A stretch of DNA of 42,246 nt from Solirubrobacteraceae bacterium (GTDB lineage Bacteria; Actinomycetota; Thermoleophilia; Solirubrobacterales; Solirubrobacteraceae), in assembly GCA_017882445.1 (NCBI GenBank), contig JADGPK010000020.1:1-42246 (forward strand). The letters run 5' to 3'. Below, piece after piece: positions 1 through 8,785 of the stretch; the stretch's first letter is position 1, and the number at the start of each line of letters is the position of its first letter. The notes under the pieces are model-generated. The model made no database searches. It had not been told where the DNA came from and was given only the letters and a program-made list of their open reading frames with translations. The position numbers and the translations under genes are program-made.

Positions 1-65
1 CCGCCACCGCCGAACCGTAGATGGGGCGAGCAGGCATGGGCGCCTGCGCGGCGTATGGATCGAGC

Positions 66-374
66 GTGTCCGAGGCCTGGGTCTACATGCTGCGCTGCGC
101 CGACGGCTCGCTCTACACCGGCTGGAGCACCGACGTGGAGCGGCGGCTGGCGCGTCACCGGGCGGGCAAGGGCAGCAGGTACACCGCCAGTCGCCGCCCG
201 GTCGAGCTCGCGCTGGCCATTCCGATGGCAGACCGGTCCTCGGCCATGCGCGAGGAGGCGCGGATCAAGACGCTCGATCGCACGGCCAAGCTCGCGCTGA
301 TCGCCTCCCGCGAGCCCCCCGTCGAGACGCCGGCGGGCGGGGGTGGGGAGGTGTGGGCGTCCGTTCGGGCATGA
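66..374 (+). CDS. GIY-YIG nuclease-fold protein (UPF0213/YhbQ type)
   Basis: This is a single-domain GIY-YIG protein of about 102 residues from the GTG at 66. The GIY-YIG core appears as VYMLRC followed by LYTGWS, then the Arg-containing stretch RRLARH and the later Glu-containing helix around EEARIKTL. These are the Tyr, Arg and Glu positions expected for the catalytic site. Small stand-alone members of this family resemble the domain of UvrC; their substrates are mostly unknown. I chose GTG 66 because homologues start only a few residues before the first Tyr. ATG 21 or 36 would add an unrelated Gly/Ala-rich leader. It ends 7 bases before the next gene, so the two may be cotranscribed. The family call is firm; nuclease activity is inferred. 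Confidence 0.85.
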   Translation: MSEAWVYMLRCADGSLYTGWSTDVERRLARHRAGKGSRYTASRRPVELALAIPMADRSSAMREEARIKTLDRTAKLALIASREPPVETPAGGGGEVWASVRA

Positions 375-381
375 TGGGGGT

Positions 382-1023
382 ATGGCCACACGACCTCCCG
401 GGCGCAGCGTCAAGATCTCAGCGGACGAGCGGACCGGCTGGTCCTCGGACCGTCCGCGCCGCGACGGCGCGCCCCCCAGGCCCGCCGACCTCACGGTTCA
501 CTGCCGTGTGCTCTCGCCGGCCGACCGCCTTCGCTACTCGCCTGGAAGCCTGCTCGTGGTCGCCTCGGCCTCCGCGGCCGAGCGCGACGGGTTCCTGGAC
601 CGCCTGATCGAGGACCGCGCCTCGCTGCTGTCGCTCGGCAAGGTTCGCGCCCTGCTCGCCGGACGCGTGCCGGACGAGGAGATGCCCGCGCGCGCGCAGG
701 ACCTGCTGCTGGCGGCCGTGTCCAAGCGCATCGAGAACCGCGAGACGGTCGTCCTCGCCGTGGACGGCCTCGATCCAGCTGAGCGCGAGCCGTTCCTGCG
801 CACGGCCGCGGCCGCGAAGCGCCCGCGCCACCTGATCCTGCTCGAGATAGCACGCGACCAGGTGCGCGAGGAGGATCTCACGGCGCTGAACGAGCTGCGC
901 CGCGCCCTGGACGCGGGCGACCTGGGCGGGGAGGGCTTCCAGACGGCGCTGCGATTGGGCGGTGGATCGGCCGCGGAGGTCAAGCGCATCCTGTTCCGCC
1001 TGCCGCCGCGCGAAGACCAGTAG
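382..1023 (+). CDS. P-loop kinase-like protein lacking a Walker A motif
   Basis: This protein has 213 residues from the ATG at 382, preceded by a G-rich stretch. I do not recognise a named gene. The core resembles the kinase domain of Pnkp/zeta-type P-loop proteins: a strand (GSLLVVASAS), a middle segment like the 'VVDATN' strand (TVVLAVDGLDPAERE), a hydrophobic strand (RHLILLEIARDQV), then a helix resembling the LxALRRAL...EGF ending of those kinases. The position of the GxxxxGK[ST] nucleotide loop instead reads ASASAAERDGF, so no phosphate-binding loop is visible. The first 40 residues are basic, Pro-rich and probably disordered. It could be a pseudokinase or an unrelated fold that looks similar. 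Function is unknown. Confidence 0.7.
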   Translation: MATRPPGRSVKISADERTGWSSDRPRRDGAPPRPADLTVHCRVLSPADRLRYSPGSLLVVASASAAERDGFLDRLIEDRASLLSLGKVRALLAGRVPDEEMPARAQDLLLAAVSKRIENRETVVLAVDGLDPAEREPFLRTAAAAKRPRHLILLEIARDQVREEDLTALNELRRALDAGDLGGEGFQTALRLGGGSAAEVKRILFRLPPREDQ

Positions 1024-1143
1024 ACGCACCGGCTTGCACGCCTCAAGTCGCCCTGGACGGCGGCCGATGTCCGAGCCGTGCGCAACTCAGGGTGGACGCT
1101 GCTGGAAGCAGACTACGGCGATGGGTGTCGTTGCGCTGATCGC

Positions 1144-1302
1144 GTGACGGTCGGTTCGCATCGCGTGACGGCCGAATCGCGCCCGAGCCTGATCGACACC
1201 CGCCTCGTCCGCGCCGAACTGGCCAGGCTGCGCGGACCGCGTCCGGCCACCCAGCTCCTCCAGGCGCGCATCGTCCGCTCGACGATCTCCGCCGCGCGCT
1301 GA
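1144..1302 (+). CDS. Possible small protein, unknown
   Basis: A 52-residue frame from GTG 1144 (an extended version starts at GTG 1078) lies in the 287-base gap between two converging genes. From 1144 onward nearly all codons end in G or C, as in the real genes here, and the last 40 residues could form an amphipathic helix rich in Arg and Leu. I see no clear ribosome binding site and no recognised domain. The rest of the gap holds only an imperfect repeat of CGCGTGACGG near 1141-1172. It may be real or chance coding potential in GC-rich DNA. Confidence 0.3.
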   Translation: MTVGSHRVTAESRPSLIDTRLVRAELARLRGPRPATQLLQARIVRSTISAAR

Positions 1303-1310
1303 CCGTCGAG

Positions 1311-4300
1311 CTAAGAGGCGTTCTCGCCCGCCATCGCGGGCTCGTCCTGCGCGTCGATCGCACCGTCCGGCGGGTCTGAGTCGTCGAGCTCGCCGAACAG
1401 CGACGGGTCGCGGCTCGAACCGCGGATCAGATCATCGGGTGAGCCGTCTCCGAGCAGGCGGCCCTGGCGCGTGCCGAAGTAGATCGCCTGGGGGTGGTGG
1501 GCGACGAGCGCGAGCGTCGACTGCTCCGGCTCGGGCGCGTAGCCGTCGGTGATCGTCATGTCGATCTGCCCGAGTCCGAGCAGCTTCTCGACCTTCAGAT
1601 GCTCCGACTGCTCGGGCACGGCCGGGTAGCCCCAGGAGTAGCGGCGCCCCTGCGTGGCCTCGACGGAGAGCATCTCGCGCACGCGGTGGTGCAGCCACTC
1701 GGCCAGGCCCTCGGCGCTCTGCACGCCGAGGCCGTGGACGAACAGCTGCTCGGCGAACTCGCCGTCGGCCTCCAGCTTGGCCATCAGCTCGGTGACCTCC
1801 GAGCCGACCGTCACCGCCTGCACCGCGATCACGTCCAGCTCTGCCGGAGGAGCGCCGTCCACGGCCGGGCGGAAGAAGTCGGCGAGGCAGATGCGCTCGC
1901 CCTTGGGCTGGCGCGGGCACACGAAGCGCGTGAGCTCCGTCTCTGGGTCCTCGGGGTCGAGCACGACGATGTCGTTGCCGAGCGAGTAGCAGGGGAAGAA
2001 GCCGAGCAGCGCGCGCGGGTGCAGGTAGCTCTGCTCGCGCCACATCCGCTCCAGGCGGGGGCGGAAGTCATCGCGCAGGAGCGTCTGCCACGCCTCTCCT
2101 TTGACGCCGCGCCCGCCCCAGTGCAGCTTGAACAGCACGTGCGTGTCCAGATGGGTGTAGAGCTCGTCGAGGTCGACCTCGATCTCCCTGACGCCCCAGA
2201 AGGGAGGCGTCGGCACCGGCGCGTCGGTGCGCGCGGGTGAGCGAACGGAGTCATCAGCGAGGTTGACCTCCTCGACGGGCTCCTCTCCCTTCGCGCGAAA
2301 GGCCGTGGCGCCCGCGAACAGCTTCTCTACGAGCGCGCCGTGGGCATCGGAGTCGATCAGCTGATCCATCACGGCGAGGCCCTCGAAGGCGTCCTTGCAG
2401 TAGAAGACGCCGGGCTCGTAGACGTCCTCGGATTCCTTGCCGCCCGGATACAGCGCGCGGTAGGAGAACGCGCGGTTGATCGCCGCGCCGCCGATCAGCA
2501 CTGGGTAGTCGAGCTTCTTGGCGTGCAGCTCCTGGATGCATGCGGGCATCTGCTTGGAGGTGGACACGAGCAGCGCGCTCAGCCCGATCGCGGTCGCCTG
2601 GTGCTCGACGGCGGCGTCCAGGATCGTCTGGATCGGGACCTGCTTGCCGAGGTCGACCACCGTGTAGCCGTTGTTGGTGAGGATCGTGTTCACGAGCGAC
2701 TTGCCGATGTCGTGCACGTCGCCGAACACCGTCGCCAGCACGACCGTGCCCTTCGTGTAGCCCTCGATCTTGTCGAGGTATTTCTCGAGCTGGGCGACCG
2801 CCTTCTTCATCACCTCGGCGGACTGGAGCACGAACGGCAGGATCAGTTCGCCGGCGCCGAACTTGTCGCCGACCTCTTTCATCGCCGGCAGCAGCACGTC
2901 GTTGAGCGTTCCCACCGCGCCGATCTTCTCGACGCTCAGATCGATCCAGGCCTCGACGCCCTCCTTGCGGCGGCGCAGGATGTGGAAGTGCAGCGCCTGC
3001 TCGGGCTCCATGCCCTCGGTCGGGTCGGCCGCGCTCTGAGCCTCCTGCTCGCCCTGTGACTCGAAGTGGGCGATGAAGCGCTCGAGCGCGTCCTCGCGGC
3101 GGTTGAAGACGAGGTCGTCGGCCAGCTCGCGCTCCGCGTCTGAGATCTCCGAGTAGGGCGTGATGTGGTTCGGGTTGACCATCGCCAGGTCGAGGCCCGC
3201 GTCGACGCAGTGGTGCAGGAAGACCGAGTTCAGGACGGCACGCGCGCCGGGCGAGACGCCGAAGGACACGTTGGAGACCCCCAGCGAGGTCTTCACGTGG
3301 GGGATCTCCGCCTTGATCGCGCGGATCCCCGCGATCGTCTCGACGGCCGAGGGACGCCACTCCTCATCGCCCGTCGTCAGCGTGAAGGTCAGGCAGTCGA
3401 AGATCAACAGCTCCGGGTCCAGGCCGTGCTCGTCGCAGCAGAGGTCGCGGATGCGCTTGGCGATCTCGACCTTTCGCTCGGCGGTCTTGGCCATCCCGAC
3501 CTCGTCGATCGTCAGCGCGATCAGCGCCGCGCCGTGGGCGAGCGCGAGGGGCACGACGCGGTCGAGCTTCGCGCGTCCGGCCTCGAGGTTGACCGAGTTG
3601 ACGATCGCCCGCCCGGGGATCTGCTCGAGTGTCCGTTCGATCACCTCCGGCTCGGTCGAGTCGATCTGGATCGGCGCGGCCTGGGTGAGCGAGACCTTCT
3701 TGGCCAGCAGGCGCATCTGTTCGTCCTCGTCCGAGCGCTCGGTCAGCGCGACGCACAGGTCGAGCACGTGCGCGCCGCCGGTGACCTGGTCCTCGGCGAT
3801 CTGCAGCAGGCCGTCGTAGTCGTCGGCGAGCAGCAGCTCCTTGGCCTTGCGCGAGCCCTGCGAGTTGACGCGCTCGCCGACCATCGTCGGGCGCGGCTCC
3901 TGCACGAGCGGCGTGGCGGCGATCATCGAGGAGACGTGGGGTGGGCGACGAGCCGGGCGCGGCGCGACCGGCCGTCCGCCGACGCGCTCGGTGATCGCCT
4001 GAATGTGCGCGGGCGTCGTGCCGCAGCAGCCGCCGACGATGCCGACGCCGTAGCGCTCGACGAACTCCTTCAGCGCCTCGGCCAGTGGCTCGGGCCGCTC
4101 GGGGAAGATCGTCTCGCCGTCGGGTCCCTGCAGCGGCAACCCGGCGTTGGGGATGCAGGCGACGGGCACCGGGCAGAACTCGCCGAGGAAGCGGATCGCG
4201 TCGCGCATGTCCTCGGGACCGGTCGAGCAGTTCAGGCCGATGACGTCGACGTTGAGGGCCTCGAGCGTGCAGAGCAGCGCCGAGATGTCGGTGCCGAGCA

Positions 4301-4895
4301 GCATCTTGCCGCCGTTCGGGAGCAGCGACACCGACGTGTGGATCGGCAGCGTGCGGCCCGTGCTCGCGAACGCGGCCCGTGCGCCGAAGATCGCGGCCTT
4401 GACCTCGAGTATGTCCTGGGCGGTCTCGATGATCAGCAGGTCGACGCCGCCGTCGATCAGGCCCGCGGCCTGCTCGGAGAAGACATCGACCAGCTCGCCG
4501 AAGCGGATCTGCCCGAGCGAGGGCTCCTCGGAGGCGGGCAGGTATCCGGTCGGCCCGATCGAGCCGGCGACATAGCGGTCCTCGCCGGCGGCCCGGCGCG
4601 CGATTTCGGCCGCCTTGGTGTTGATCTCGACCGTGTAGTCGGCCAGTCCCCACTCCTCGAGCTTGATCCGCGACGCCTGGAACGTGTCGGTCTCGAGCAC
4701 CTCGGCGCCGGCCTCGACCATCGAGCTGTGCACGCCCTCGATCACGTCGGGACGGTTCAGGACGAGCGCCTCGTGGCACTTGCCGGGGAGGCCGCCGTAG
4801 TCCTCGCTGCTCAGGTCGAACTGCTCGAGCGTGGCGCCCATGCCGCCGTCGTAGACGACGACGCGGCTGTTGATCGCCTTCAGGTAGTCGCGCAT
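1311..4895 (-). CDS. metH: Cobalamin-dependent methionine synthase
   Basis: This 1194-residue enzyme transfers the methyl group of 5-methyltetrahydrofolate to homocysteine through methylcobalamin. All four modules are present. The homocysteine domain spans about 1-305, with zinc ligands Cys223, Cys290 and Cys291 (LNCSTGP and GGCCGTTP). The pterin domain spans about 335-600. The cobalamin cap and binding domain span about 630-850, with GDVHDIG placing the cobalt-ligating His at 728. The AdoMet reactivation domain spans about 900-1140, with RRYSWGYPA near 1084. A roughly 50-residue acidic, Pro-rich tail follows. The length matches the usual 1200-1250. Only 67 bases separate its start from the divergent vapB, leaving no room for a cobalamin riboswitch. 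A TAGCAT hexamer sits 9 bases upstream of the ATG. Confidence 0.97.
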   Translation of the reverse strand: MRDYLKAINSRVVVYDGGMGATLEQFDLSSEDYGGLPGKCHEALVLNRPDVIEGVHSSMVEAGAEVLETDTFQASRIKLEEWGLADYTVEINTKAAEIARRAAGEDRYVAGSIGPTGYLPASEEPSLGQIRFGELVDVFSEQAAGLIDGGVDLLIIETAQDILEVKAAIFGARAAFASTGRTLPIHTSVSLLPNGGKMLLGTDISALLCTLEALNVDVIGLNCSTGPEDMRDAIRFLGEFCPVPVACIPNAGLPLQGPDGETIFPERPEPLAEALKEFVERYGVGIVGGCCGTTPAHIQAITERVGGRPVAPRPARRPPHVSSMIAATPLVQEPRPTMVGERVNSQGSRKAKELLLADDYDGLLQIAEDQVTGGAHVLDLCVALTERSDEDEQMRLLAKKVSLTQAAPIQIDSTEPEVIERTLEQIPGRAIVNSVNLEAGRAKLDRVVPLALAHGAALIALTIDEVGMAKTAERKVEIAKRIRDLCCDEHGLDPELLIFDCLTFTLTTGDEEWRPSAVETIAGIRAIKAEIPHVKTSLGVSNVSFGVSPGARAVLNSVFLHHCVDAGLDLAMVNPNHITPYSEISDAERELADDLVFNRREDALERFIAHFESQGEQEAQSAADPTEGMEPEQALHFHILRRRKEGVEAWIDLSVEKIGAVGTLNDVLLPAMKEVGDKFGAGELILPFVLQSAEVMKKAVAQLEKYLDKIEGYTKGTVVLATVFGDVHDIGKSLVNTILTNNGYTVVDLGKQVPIQTILDAAVEHQATAIGLSALLVSTSKQMPACIQELHAKKLDYPVLIGGAAINRAFSYRALYPGGKESEDVYEPGVFYCKDAFEGLAVMDQLIDSDAHGALVEKLFAGATAFRAKGEEPVEEVNLADDSVRSPARTDAPVPTPPFWGVREIEVDLDELYTHLDTHVLFKLHWGGRGVKGEAWQTLLRDDFRPRLERMWREQSYLHPRALLGFFPCYSLGNDIVVLDPEDPETELTRFVCPRQPKGERICLADFFRPAVDGAPPAELDVIAVQAVTVGSEVTELMAKLEADGEFAEQLFVHGLGVQSAEGLAEWLHHRVREMLSVEATQGRRYSWGYPAVPEQSEHLKVEKLLGLGQIDMTITDGYAPEPEQSTLALVAHHPQAIYFGTRQGRLLGDGSPDDLIRGSSRDPSLFGELDDSDPPDGAIDAQDEPAMAGENAS

Positions 4896-4947
4896 GTTCA
4901 GATCATGCTAGGCGACCGCCGCCACGGGCAGCCGATGAGGGCTCACA

Positions 4948-4956
4948 TGCTAGAAT
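4948..4956 (+). promoter_or_regulatory. Extended -10 promoter of vapBC
   Basis: TGCTAGAAT (TGn plus TAGAAT) ends 6 bases before the ATG at 4963. Transcription should therefore start at or next to the A of the start codon, giving a leaderless message. No -35 element is obvious. The palindrome GCATGCATGC (4957-4966) covers the start point, and CATGCTAG occurs at both 4904-4911 and 4946-4953. These are plausible antitoxin operator sites (inference). Confidence 0.55.
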
Positions 4957-4962
4957 GCATGC

Positions 4963-5214
4963 ATGCGCACGACGGTTGAGCTGTCGGAGCCGGTCTATCG
5001 CCGACTGAAGTCCGAGGCGGTCGAGCGGGGCATCCGCGGCTTCTCCCCGATCGTCGAGGAGGCGCTGACCGAGCACTTCCAATCCGATACGCAGCGTCAC
5101 CGGCTGATCGACGCGATCACGGCCGCGGAAGGTGCGTGGCAGGGGATGGACGTGGAGCGCTGGGAGCGCGAGCGCAAAGAGGCGTGGGCGACTTGGCGCG
5201 TCCCCCAGTCCTAG
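4963..5214 (+). CDS. vapB: VapB-type antitoxin, ribbon-helix-helix
   Basis: This 83-residue protein has a typical ribbon-helix-helix start (MRTTVELSEPVYRRLKSEA), then a second helix around FSPIVEEALTEHF, and an acidic/basic tail rich in Trp, Glu and Arg. Such a tail would be the segment that wraps and inhibits the toxin. It overlaps the following PIN-domain gene by 22 bases, which fits the tight coupling of VapBC pairs. The antitoxin normally binds its own promoter, and the palindrome at the transcription start would suit that role. The pairing with a PIN toxin makes the assignment good; subfamily naming is by analogy. Confidence 0.85.
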   Translation: MRTTVELSEPVYRRLKSEAVERGIRGFSPIVEEALTEHFQSDTQRHRLIDAITAAEGAWQGMDVERWERERKEAWATWRVPQS

Positions 5215-5600
5215 ACTCCGACGTCCTGATCGACTTTCTTCGCGGCGCTGGGCCCGGTCGGGACCTCGTGCGCCGAGTCCGCGACAGCCTCGCCTTTCAG
5301 ATCACGGCAGTGACTGCCTTCGAGCTGACGCTCGGGAGCGAATACGAGCGCGATCCCACCAGCGCCGACGCGCTCCTGGCGGCCCCGTGTCTGATGCTCA
5401 CGCGAGACGCTGCAATGCTGGCCGGCGGCGTCTTGCGTGAGCTGCGAGCCGCGGGCGCGGGCATCGACATACGCGACGCCATGCAGGCGGGCATCTGCCT
5501 GCATGCCGACGCTCCTCTCATCACGCGCAACAGCCGTCATTTCGACGGGGTCCCGGGGCTCCAGGTGATCGAGCCCGGGCGCTGGCGAGCGGCTACTTGA
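5193..5600 (+). CDS. vapC: VapC-type PIN-domain toxin ribonuclease
   Basis: This 135-residue PIN-domain protein is probably a Mg2+-dependent RNase held inactive by the upstream antitoxin. Acidic residues expected for PIN catalysis are visible: Asp8 (and Asp10) in [10 protein letters not shown], Glu44 in TAFELTLG and Asp95 in [10 protein letters not shown]. The C-terminal [16 protein letters not shown] is the usual PIN ending. I chose TTG 5193 because AAAGAGG at 5176-5182 lies 10 bases upstream and the product then starts just before the first strand. GTG 5184 would place that site only one base away. Its last 8 bases overlap the 3' end of the convergent glnN. RNA target unknown. Confidence 0.85.
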   Translation: MARPPVLDSDVLIDFLRGAGPGRDLVRRVRDSLAFQITAVTAFELTLGSEYERDPTSADALLAAPCLMLTRDAAMLAGGVLRELRAAGAGIDIRDAMQAGICLHADAPLITRNSRHFDGVPGLQVIEPGRWRAAT

Positions 5601-7746
5601 TGAACAGCATCTCCGAGTACTTGGGCAGCGGCCAGCGGTCGTCGGCGACGAGCTTCTCGAGCCGGTCGGCGACCTCGCGCACGTCTTCCATCGCGGAGAT
5701 GACCGTGTCGCGCATGTAGACGGCCCACTTCTGCGCTGAGCTGTCCGGCTGGTTCTCGTGGAGGTTCGCGTCCTCGAGCTTGACCAGCGCGTAGTGGAGC
5801 TCTTTGATGCGCGGCTCGACCTCGCCGATGAGATCCTCCAGGCCGCTGGCGCGCAGCTCGTTGAGGTAGCGCACGGCCGCCGGCAGGACCATAGTGCGGG
5901 CGATTGATGCCGCCGTCTCGGCCTCGATGTTGATGTTCATCACGTACTGCTCGGTGAACACCTCGTAGCGGGACTCGAGCTCGCGCTTGGAGAGGACCTT
6001 GTACTTCTTGAACGCCGCGATCGTCTGTTTCTCGATCAGCCACGGCAGCGCCTCAGGTGTCGTGCGCAGGTTGACGAGGCCGCGCTTCTCGGCCTCCTTG
6101 TGCCATGCCTCGGAGTAGCCGTCGCCGTCGAAGATGATCTGCTTGTTGGCGGACCAGGCCTCCTTGACGACCGCCGTGACCGCCTTCTCGAGCGTGGCGG
6201 AGCCTTTCAGGGCGGCTTTCAGCTTGTCTGTGAGCTCGTCGACGCACTCGGCGACGATCGTGTTCAGAACGGTGTTGGGGAAGGCCGGCGATTGGCTCGA
6301 GCCGAGCGCGCGGAACTCGAACTTGTTGCCCGTGAAGGCGAACGGGCTCGTGCGGTTGCGGTCGCCGCCGTGCAGTGGCAGCGGCGGCAGCACCGGCGTA
6401 CCCAGACCGAGGAACGAGCCCGGCTTGGAGGGCTGCACCTTGCCCGTCTCGATCGCCGTGAAGACCTTCTCGAGCTCTGCGCCCAGGAAGATCGAGATGA
6501 TCGCCGGCGGCGCCTCGTTGGCGCCGAGGCGGTGATCCTGCCCCGCGCTCGCGATCGAGGCGCGCAGCAGCGCCTGGTACTTGTTGACCGCCTGGATGAC
6601 GGCGGCGCAGAAGAACAGGAACTGCAGGTTCTCCGCAGGGGTGTCGCCGGGCTCGAGCAGGTTCAAGCCGGTGTCGGTGCCCATCGACCAGTTGTTGTGC
6701 TTGCCCGAGCCGTTGACGCCGGCAAAGGGCTTCTCGTGCAGCAGGCAGACCAGCCCGTATCGGCGGGCGGTGTTCTGCATGATCTGCATGGTGATCATCT
6801 GGTGGTCGGCGCCGACGTTGGAGTTCTCGAAGATCGGCGCCACCTCGTACTGGTTGGGCGCGACCTCGTTGTGGCGCGTCTTGATCGGGACGCCGAGCTT
6901 GGCGAGCTCGAGCTCGACCTCCAGCATGTACGCGAGGATGCGCTCGGGGATCGACCCGAAGTAGTGGTCGTCCAGCTCGTGGCCCTTCGGCGGCTTGGCT
7001 CCGAACAGCGTGCGCCCGGTGGTCAGCAGGTCGGGGCGCTCGAAGTAGTACTGCTCGTCGATCAGGAAGTACTCCTGCTCGCAGCCGATCGTCGTGAAGA
7101 CACGCGACGCGTCCTCGACGCCGAGCAGCCCGAGCGCGCGCACGGCCGCGCCCGAGAGCGCGTCCATCGAGCGCAACAGCGGGATCTTGTGGTCGAGGGC
7201 CTCGCCAGTCCAGGAGGTGAACGCCGTGGGGATGCACAGCAGCGCGCCGTTGGGGTTCTCGAGGATGAACGCCGGGCTGGTCGGGTCCCAGGCGGTGTAG
7301 CCGCGCGCCTCGAACGTCGCGCGGATGCCTCCGGTGGGAAACGAGGACGCGTCGGGCTCGCCCTGGATCAGCTCCTTGCCGGAGAACTCGGCCAGCGCCG
7401 TGCCGTCGCCGGCGGGCGCGTAGAAGGAGTCGTGCTTCTCCGCGGTCGACCCGGTCAGCGGCTGGAACCAGTGGGTGTAGTGGGTGGCGCCTTTCTCCAT
7501 CGCCCATTCCTTCATCGCCTGCGCCACAGCGTCCGCGAGGGAGGTGTCGAGCGCCTCGCCCTTCGCGAGCGTCCGCTGCAGAGCCTTGTAGACGTGCTTG
7601 GGCAGCCGTCGGCGCTGGACCGCCGGAGAGAACACGTTGGCCCCGAAGACCTGGTTGTCCGCGATGGTCAGGTCGGGCGAGCCAAGAGCGGCTCCGTTGG
7701 AGCTCCACCGCGCGGCGGTGACGTTGTGCTGACGGATCCTGGGCAT
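5593..7746 (-). CDS. glnN: Glutamine synthetase, type III
   Basis: This 717-residue enzyme forms glutamine from glutamate, ammonia and ATP. Its length (about 700-740) and motifs separate it from the ~450-residue GSI and ~350-residue GSII forms. The catalytic barrel carries [19 protein letters not shown], the ADHQM segment and the nucleotide/ammonia-site motif [13 protein letters not shown]. The amino-terminal 150 residues and the helical C-terminal region ([20 protein letters not shown]) are type-III features. I chose the ATG at 7746 ([13 protein letters not shown]) because the frame further upstream is low-complexity. An AGGAGGA lies 14 bases upstream, a longer spacing than usual. GSIII is known from Bacteroidetes, cyanobacteria and some actinobacteria. 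Confidence 0.95.
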   Translation of the reverse strand: MPRIRQHNVTAARWSSNGAALGSPDLTIADNQVFGANVFSPAVQRRRLPKHVYKALQRTLAKGEALDTSLADAVAQAMKEWAMEKGATHYTHWFQPLTGSTAEKHDSFYAPAGDGTALAEFSGKELIQGEPDASSFPTGGIRATFEARGYTAWDPTSPAFILENPNGALLCIPTAFTSWTGEALDHKIPLLRSMDALSGAAVRALGLLGVEDASRVFTTIGCEQEYFLIDEQYYFERPDLLTTGRTLFGAKPPKGHELDDHYFGSIPERILAYMLEVELELAKLGVPIKTRHNEVAPNQYEVAPIFENSNVGADHQMITMQIMQNTARRYGLVCLLHEKPFAGVNGSGKHNNWSMGTDTGLNLLEPGDTPAENLQFLFFCAAVIQAVNKYQALLRASIASAGQDHRLGANEAPPAIISIFLGAELEKVFTAIETGKVQPSKPGSFLGLGTPVLPPLPLHGGDRNRTSPFAFTGNKFEFRALGSSQSPAFPNTVLNTIVAECVDELTDKLKAALKGSATLEKAVTAVVKEAWSANKQIIFDGDGYSEAWHKEAEKRGLVNLRTTPEALPWLIEKQTIAAFKKYKVLSKRELESRYEVFTEQYVMNINIEAETAASIARTMVLPAAVRYLNELRASGLEDLIGEVEPRIKELHYALVKLEDANLHENQPDSSAQKWAVYMRDTVISAMEDVREVADRLEKLVADDRWPLPKYSEMLFIK

Positions 7747-7779
7747 GGGCTGAGTCGATTCCTCCTGGAAAAGTTGGTC

Positions 7780-7797
7780 GCCCGCCCTTGCGCGGGC
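7780..7797 (-). promoter_or_regulatory. Leader hairpin upstream of glnN
   Basis: GCCCGC and GCGGGC form a perfect 6-bp stem with a 6-base loop, in the 5' leader of glnN about 35 bases before its start. The spacing between the Shine-Dalgarno sequence and the ATG is also unusually long. Together these hint at leader control, but no known glutamine riboswitch is recognisable. The rest of the 191-base gap up to 7937 shows nothing clear. Confidence 0.3.
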
Positions 7798-7937
7798 TCC
7801 GACTGAGGGCAGGGCCGAACCCAATCGTAATGCCAACTCCTGCCGAGGGGGTCACCGGATGGAGAAATCGGCGGCGCGATTGTTCGACACCAGGCCAAAC
7901 GGCCGGCCGCCGACCCGGGCCGGGGCCCTGAAACGGG

Positions 7938-8642
7938 CTACGGCGTGGAGGGGTACGCCCCGGCGAGGATCTTGCCGGTGTTCGGGTCCACGTGGGTCGT
8001 GGGGGGCGCGGGCGCGATGTTGACCGCGAAATGTCCCGCCACCGCGCTCCCGGAGACGAGTCGCGCCTTGGTCCTGCCCGCGAGATCGGCCGCCACGGTG
8101 AAGCTCACGGTGTGCCTTCCGGCCTTGACGGGGACCACCCGCCAGACGAAGGTCTGGGTGGCGCCCACCGCGAGGGGCCCGAGCGCCCAGGTGTTCAGGT
8201 AGGCCGTCTGGCCGCCGCCGGGCGGGCTGACCTCCTGGCTTTCCACGGGCGGTTCGGCGATCGCGCCCGGCCCACGTTCGATCGCCCACACCGGGCGCTT
8301 GTTGGCCGCCAGTTCGGGGTAGCTGGCGGTGTAGTTGAACGAGTCGAGCGAAACCGCCACGTTCGGCACGACGCGCGATCCTGTGTTGCTCACCTCGAGT
8401 TCGAGCCGCGTCGGGCGCGCGATCGACTGGCTGGTCGGGAAGCTGGCGCGCAGGACCTTCATCTGGAAGGTGCCCGTCGCTTCGTGGGCATCCTGACGGC
8501 TGCCGCCGCCGCAGCCGGCGGCGATCACGGAGAGGACCGAGACGGTCCCGACCGTGAGCACCCTCGACGCCCTCGGCGCTCGGAAGGGCACGCCGCGGGC
8601 GCGGCGCGGACCCGAATTGAAGACTCTCCGCCCTCCCCTCAC
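7938..8642 (-). CDS. Lipoprotein, beta-sandwich (CARDB-like), unknown role
   Basis: A basic leader and hydrophobic stretch (VLTVGTVSVLSVIAAGC) end in a lipobox with Cys near residue 44, so this is probably a membrane-anchored lipoprotein. The mature part (about 190 residues) alternates strand-like segments such as TRLELEVSNTGSRVVPNVAVSL and GRHTVSFTVAADLAG. This is the pattern of CARDB/immunoglobulin-like domains that carry adhesion or scaffold functions. The C-terminus (APAPPTTHVDPNTGKI) is extended. No catalytic motif is visible. The start is uncertain: GTG 8642 with a TATCGT about 10 bases upstream could be leaderless, while GTG 8591 would give a shorter signal peptide. It is divergent from the lipid-transporter operon, with a 143-base shared promoter region. 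Confidence 0.65.
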   Translation of the reverse strand: MRGGRRVFNSGPRRARGVPFRAPRASRVLTVGTVSVLSVIAAGCGGGSRQDAHEATGTFQMKVLRASFPTSQSIARPTRLELEVSNTGSRVVPNVAVSLDSFNYTASYPELAANKRPVWAIERGPGAIAEPPVESQEVSPPGGGQTAYLNTWALGPLAVGATQTFVWRVVPVKAGRHTVSFTVAADLAGRTKARLVSGSAVAGHFAVNIAPAPPTTHVDPNTGKILAGAYPSTP

Positions 8643-8785
8643 GATCGCGCCACGATACCAGCGGTGGTGGCGCGGGAGCGGCGGGACCGTCGGGCGCCGC
8701 CGGGCGAGTTGGCGGGGGCGGCCCGGAGGTGCATGTCGTACAGTTCACTCCGGTTAGAGAGTTACCCGAGGAGGGGTTGGTAGAG

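Noticed and set aside
4896-4962. Cobalamin riboswitch upstream of metH
   Set aside because: Only 67 bases separate metH from the divergent vapB, and no B12-box sequence is visible.
3165-4979. A 604-codon open frame on the forward strand opposite metH
   Set aside because: It is antisense to a firmly identified gene, has low-complexity Arg/Asp/Gly composition and no domain. Long antisense frames are expected at this GC content.
6100-7806. A 568-codon open frame opposite the glutamine synthetase gene
   Set aside because: Same reason: mirror frame of a real GC-rich gene with unnatural composition.
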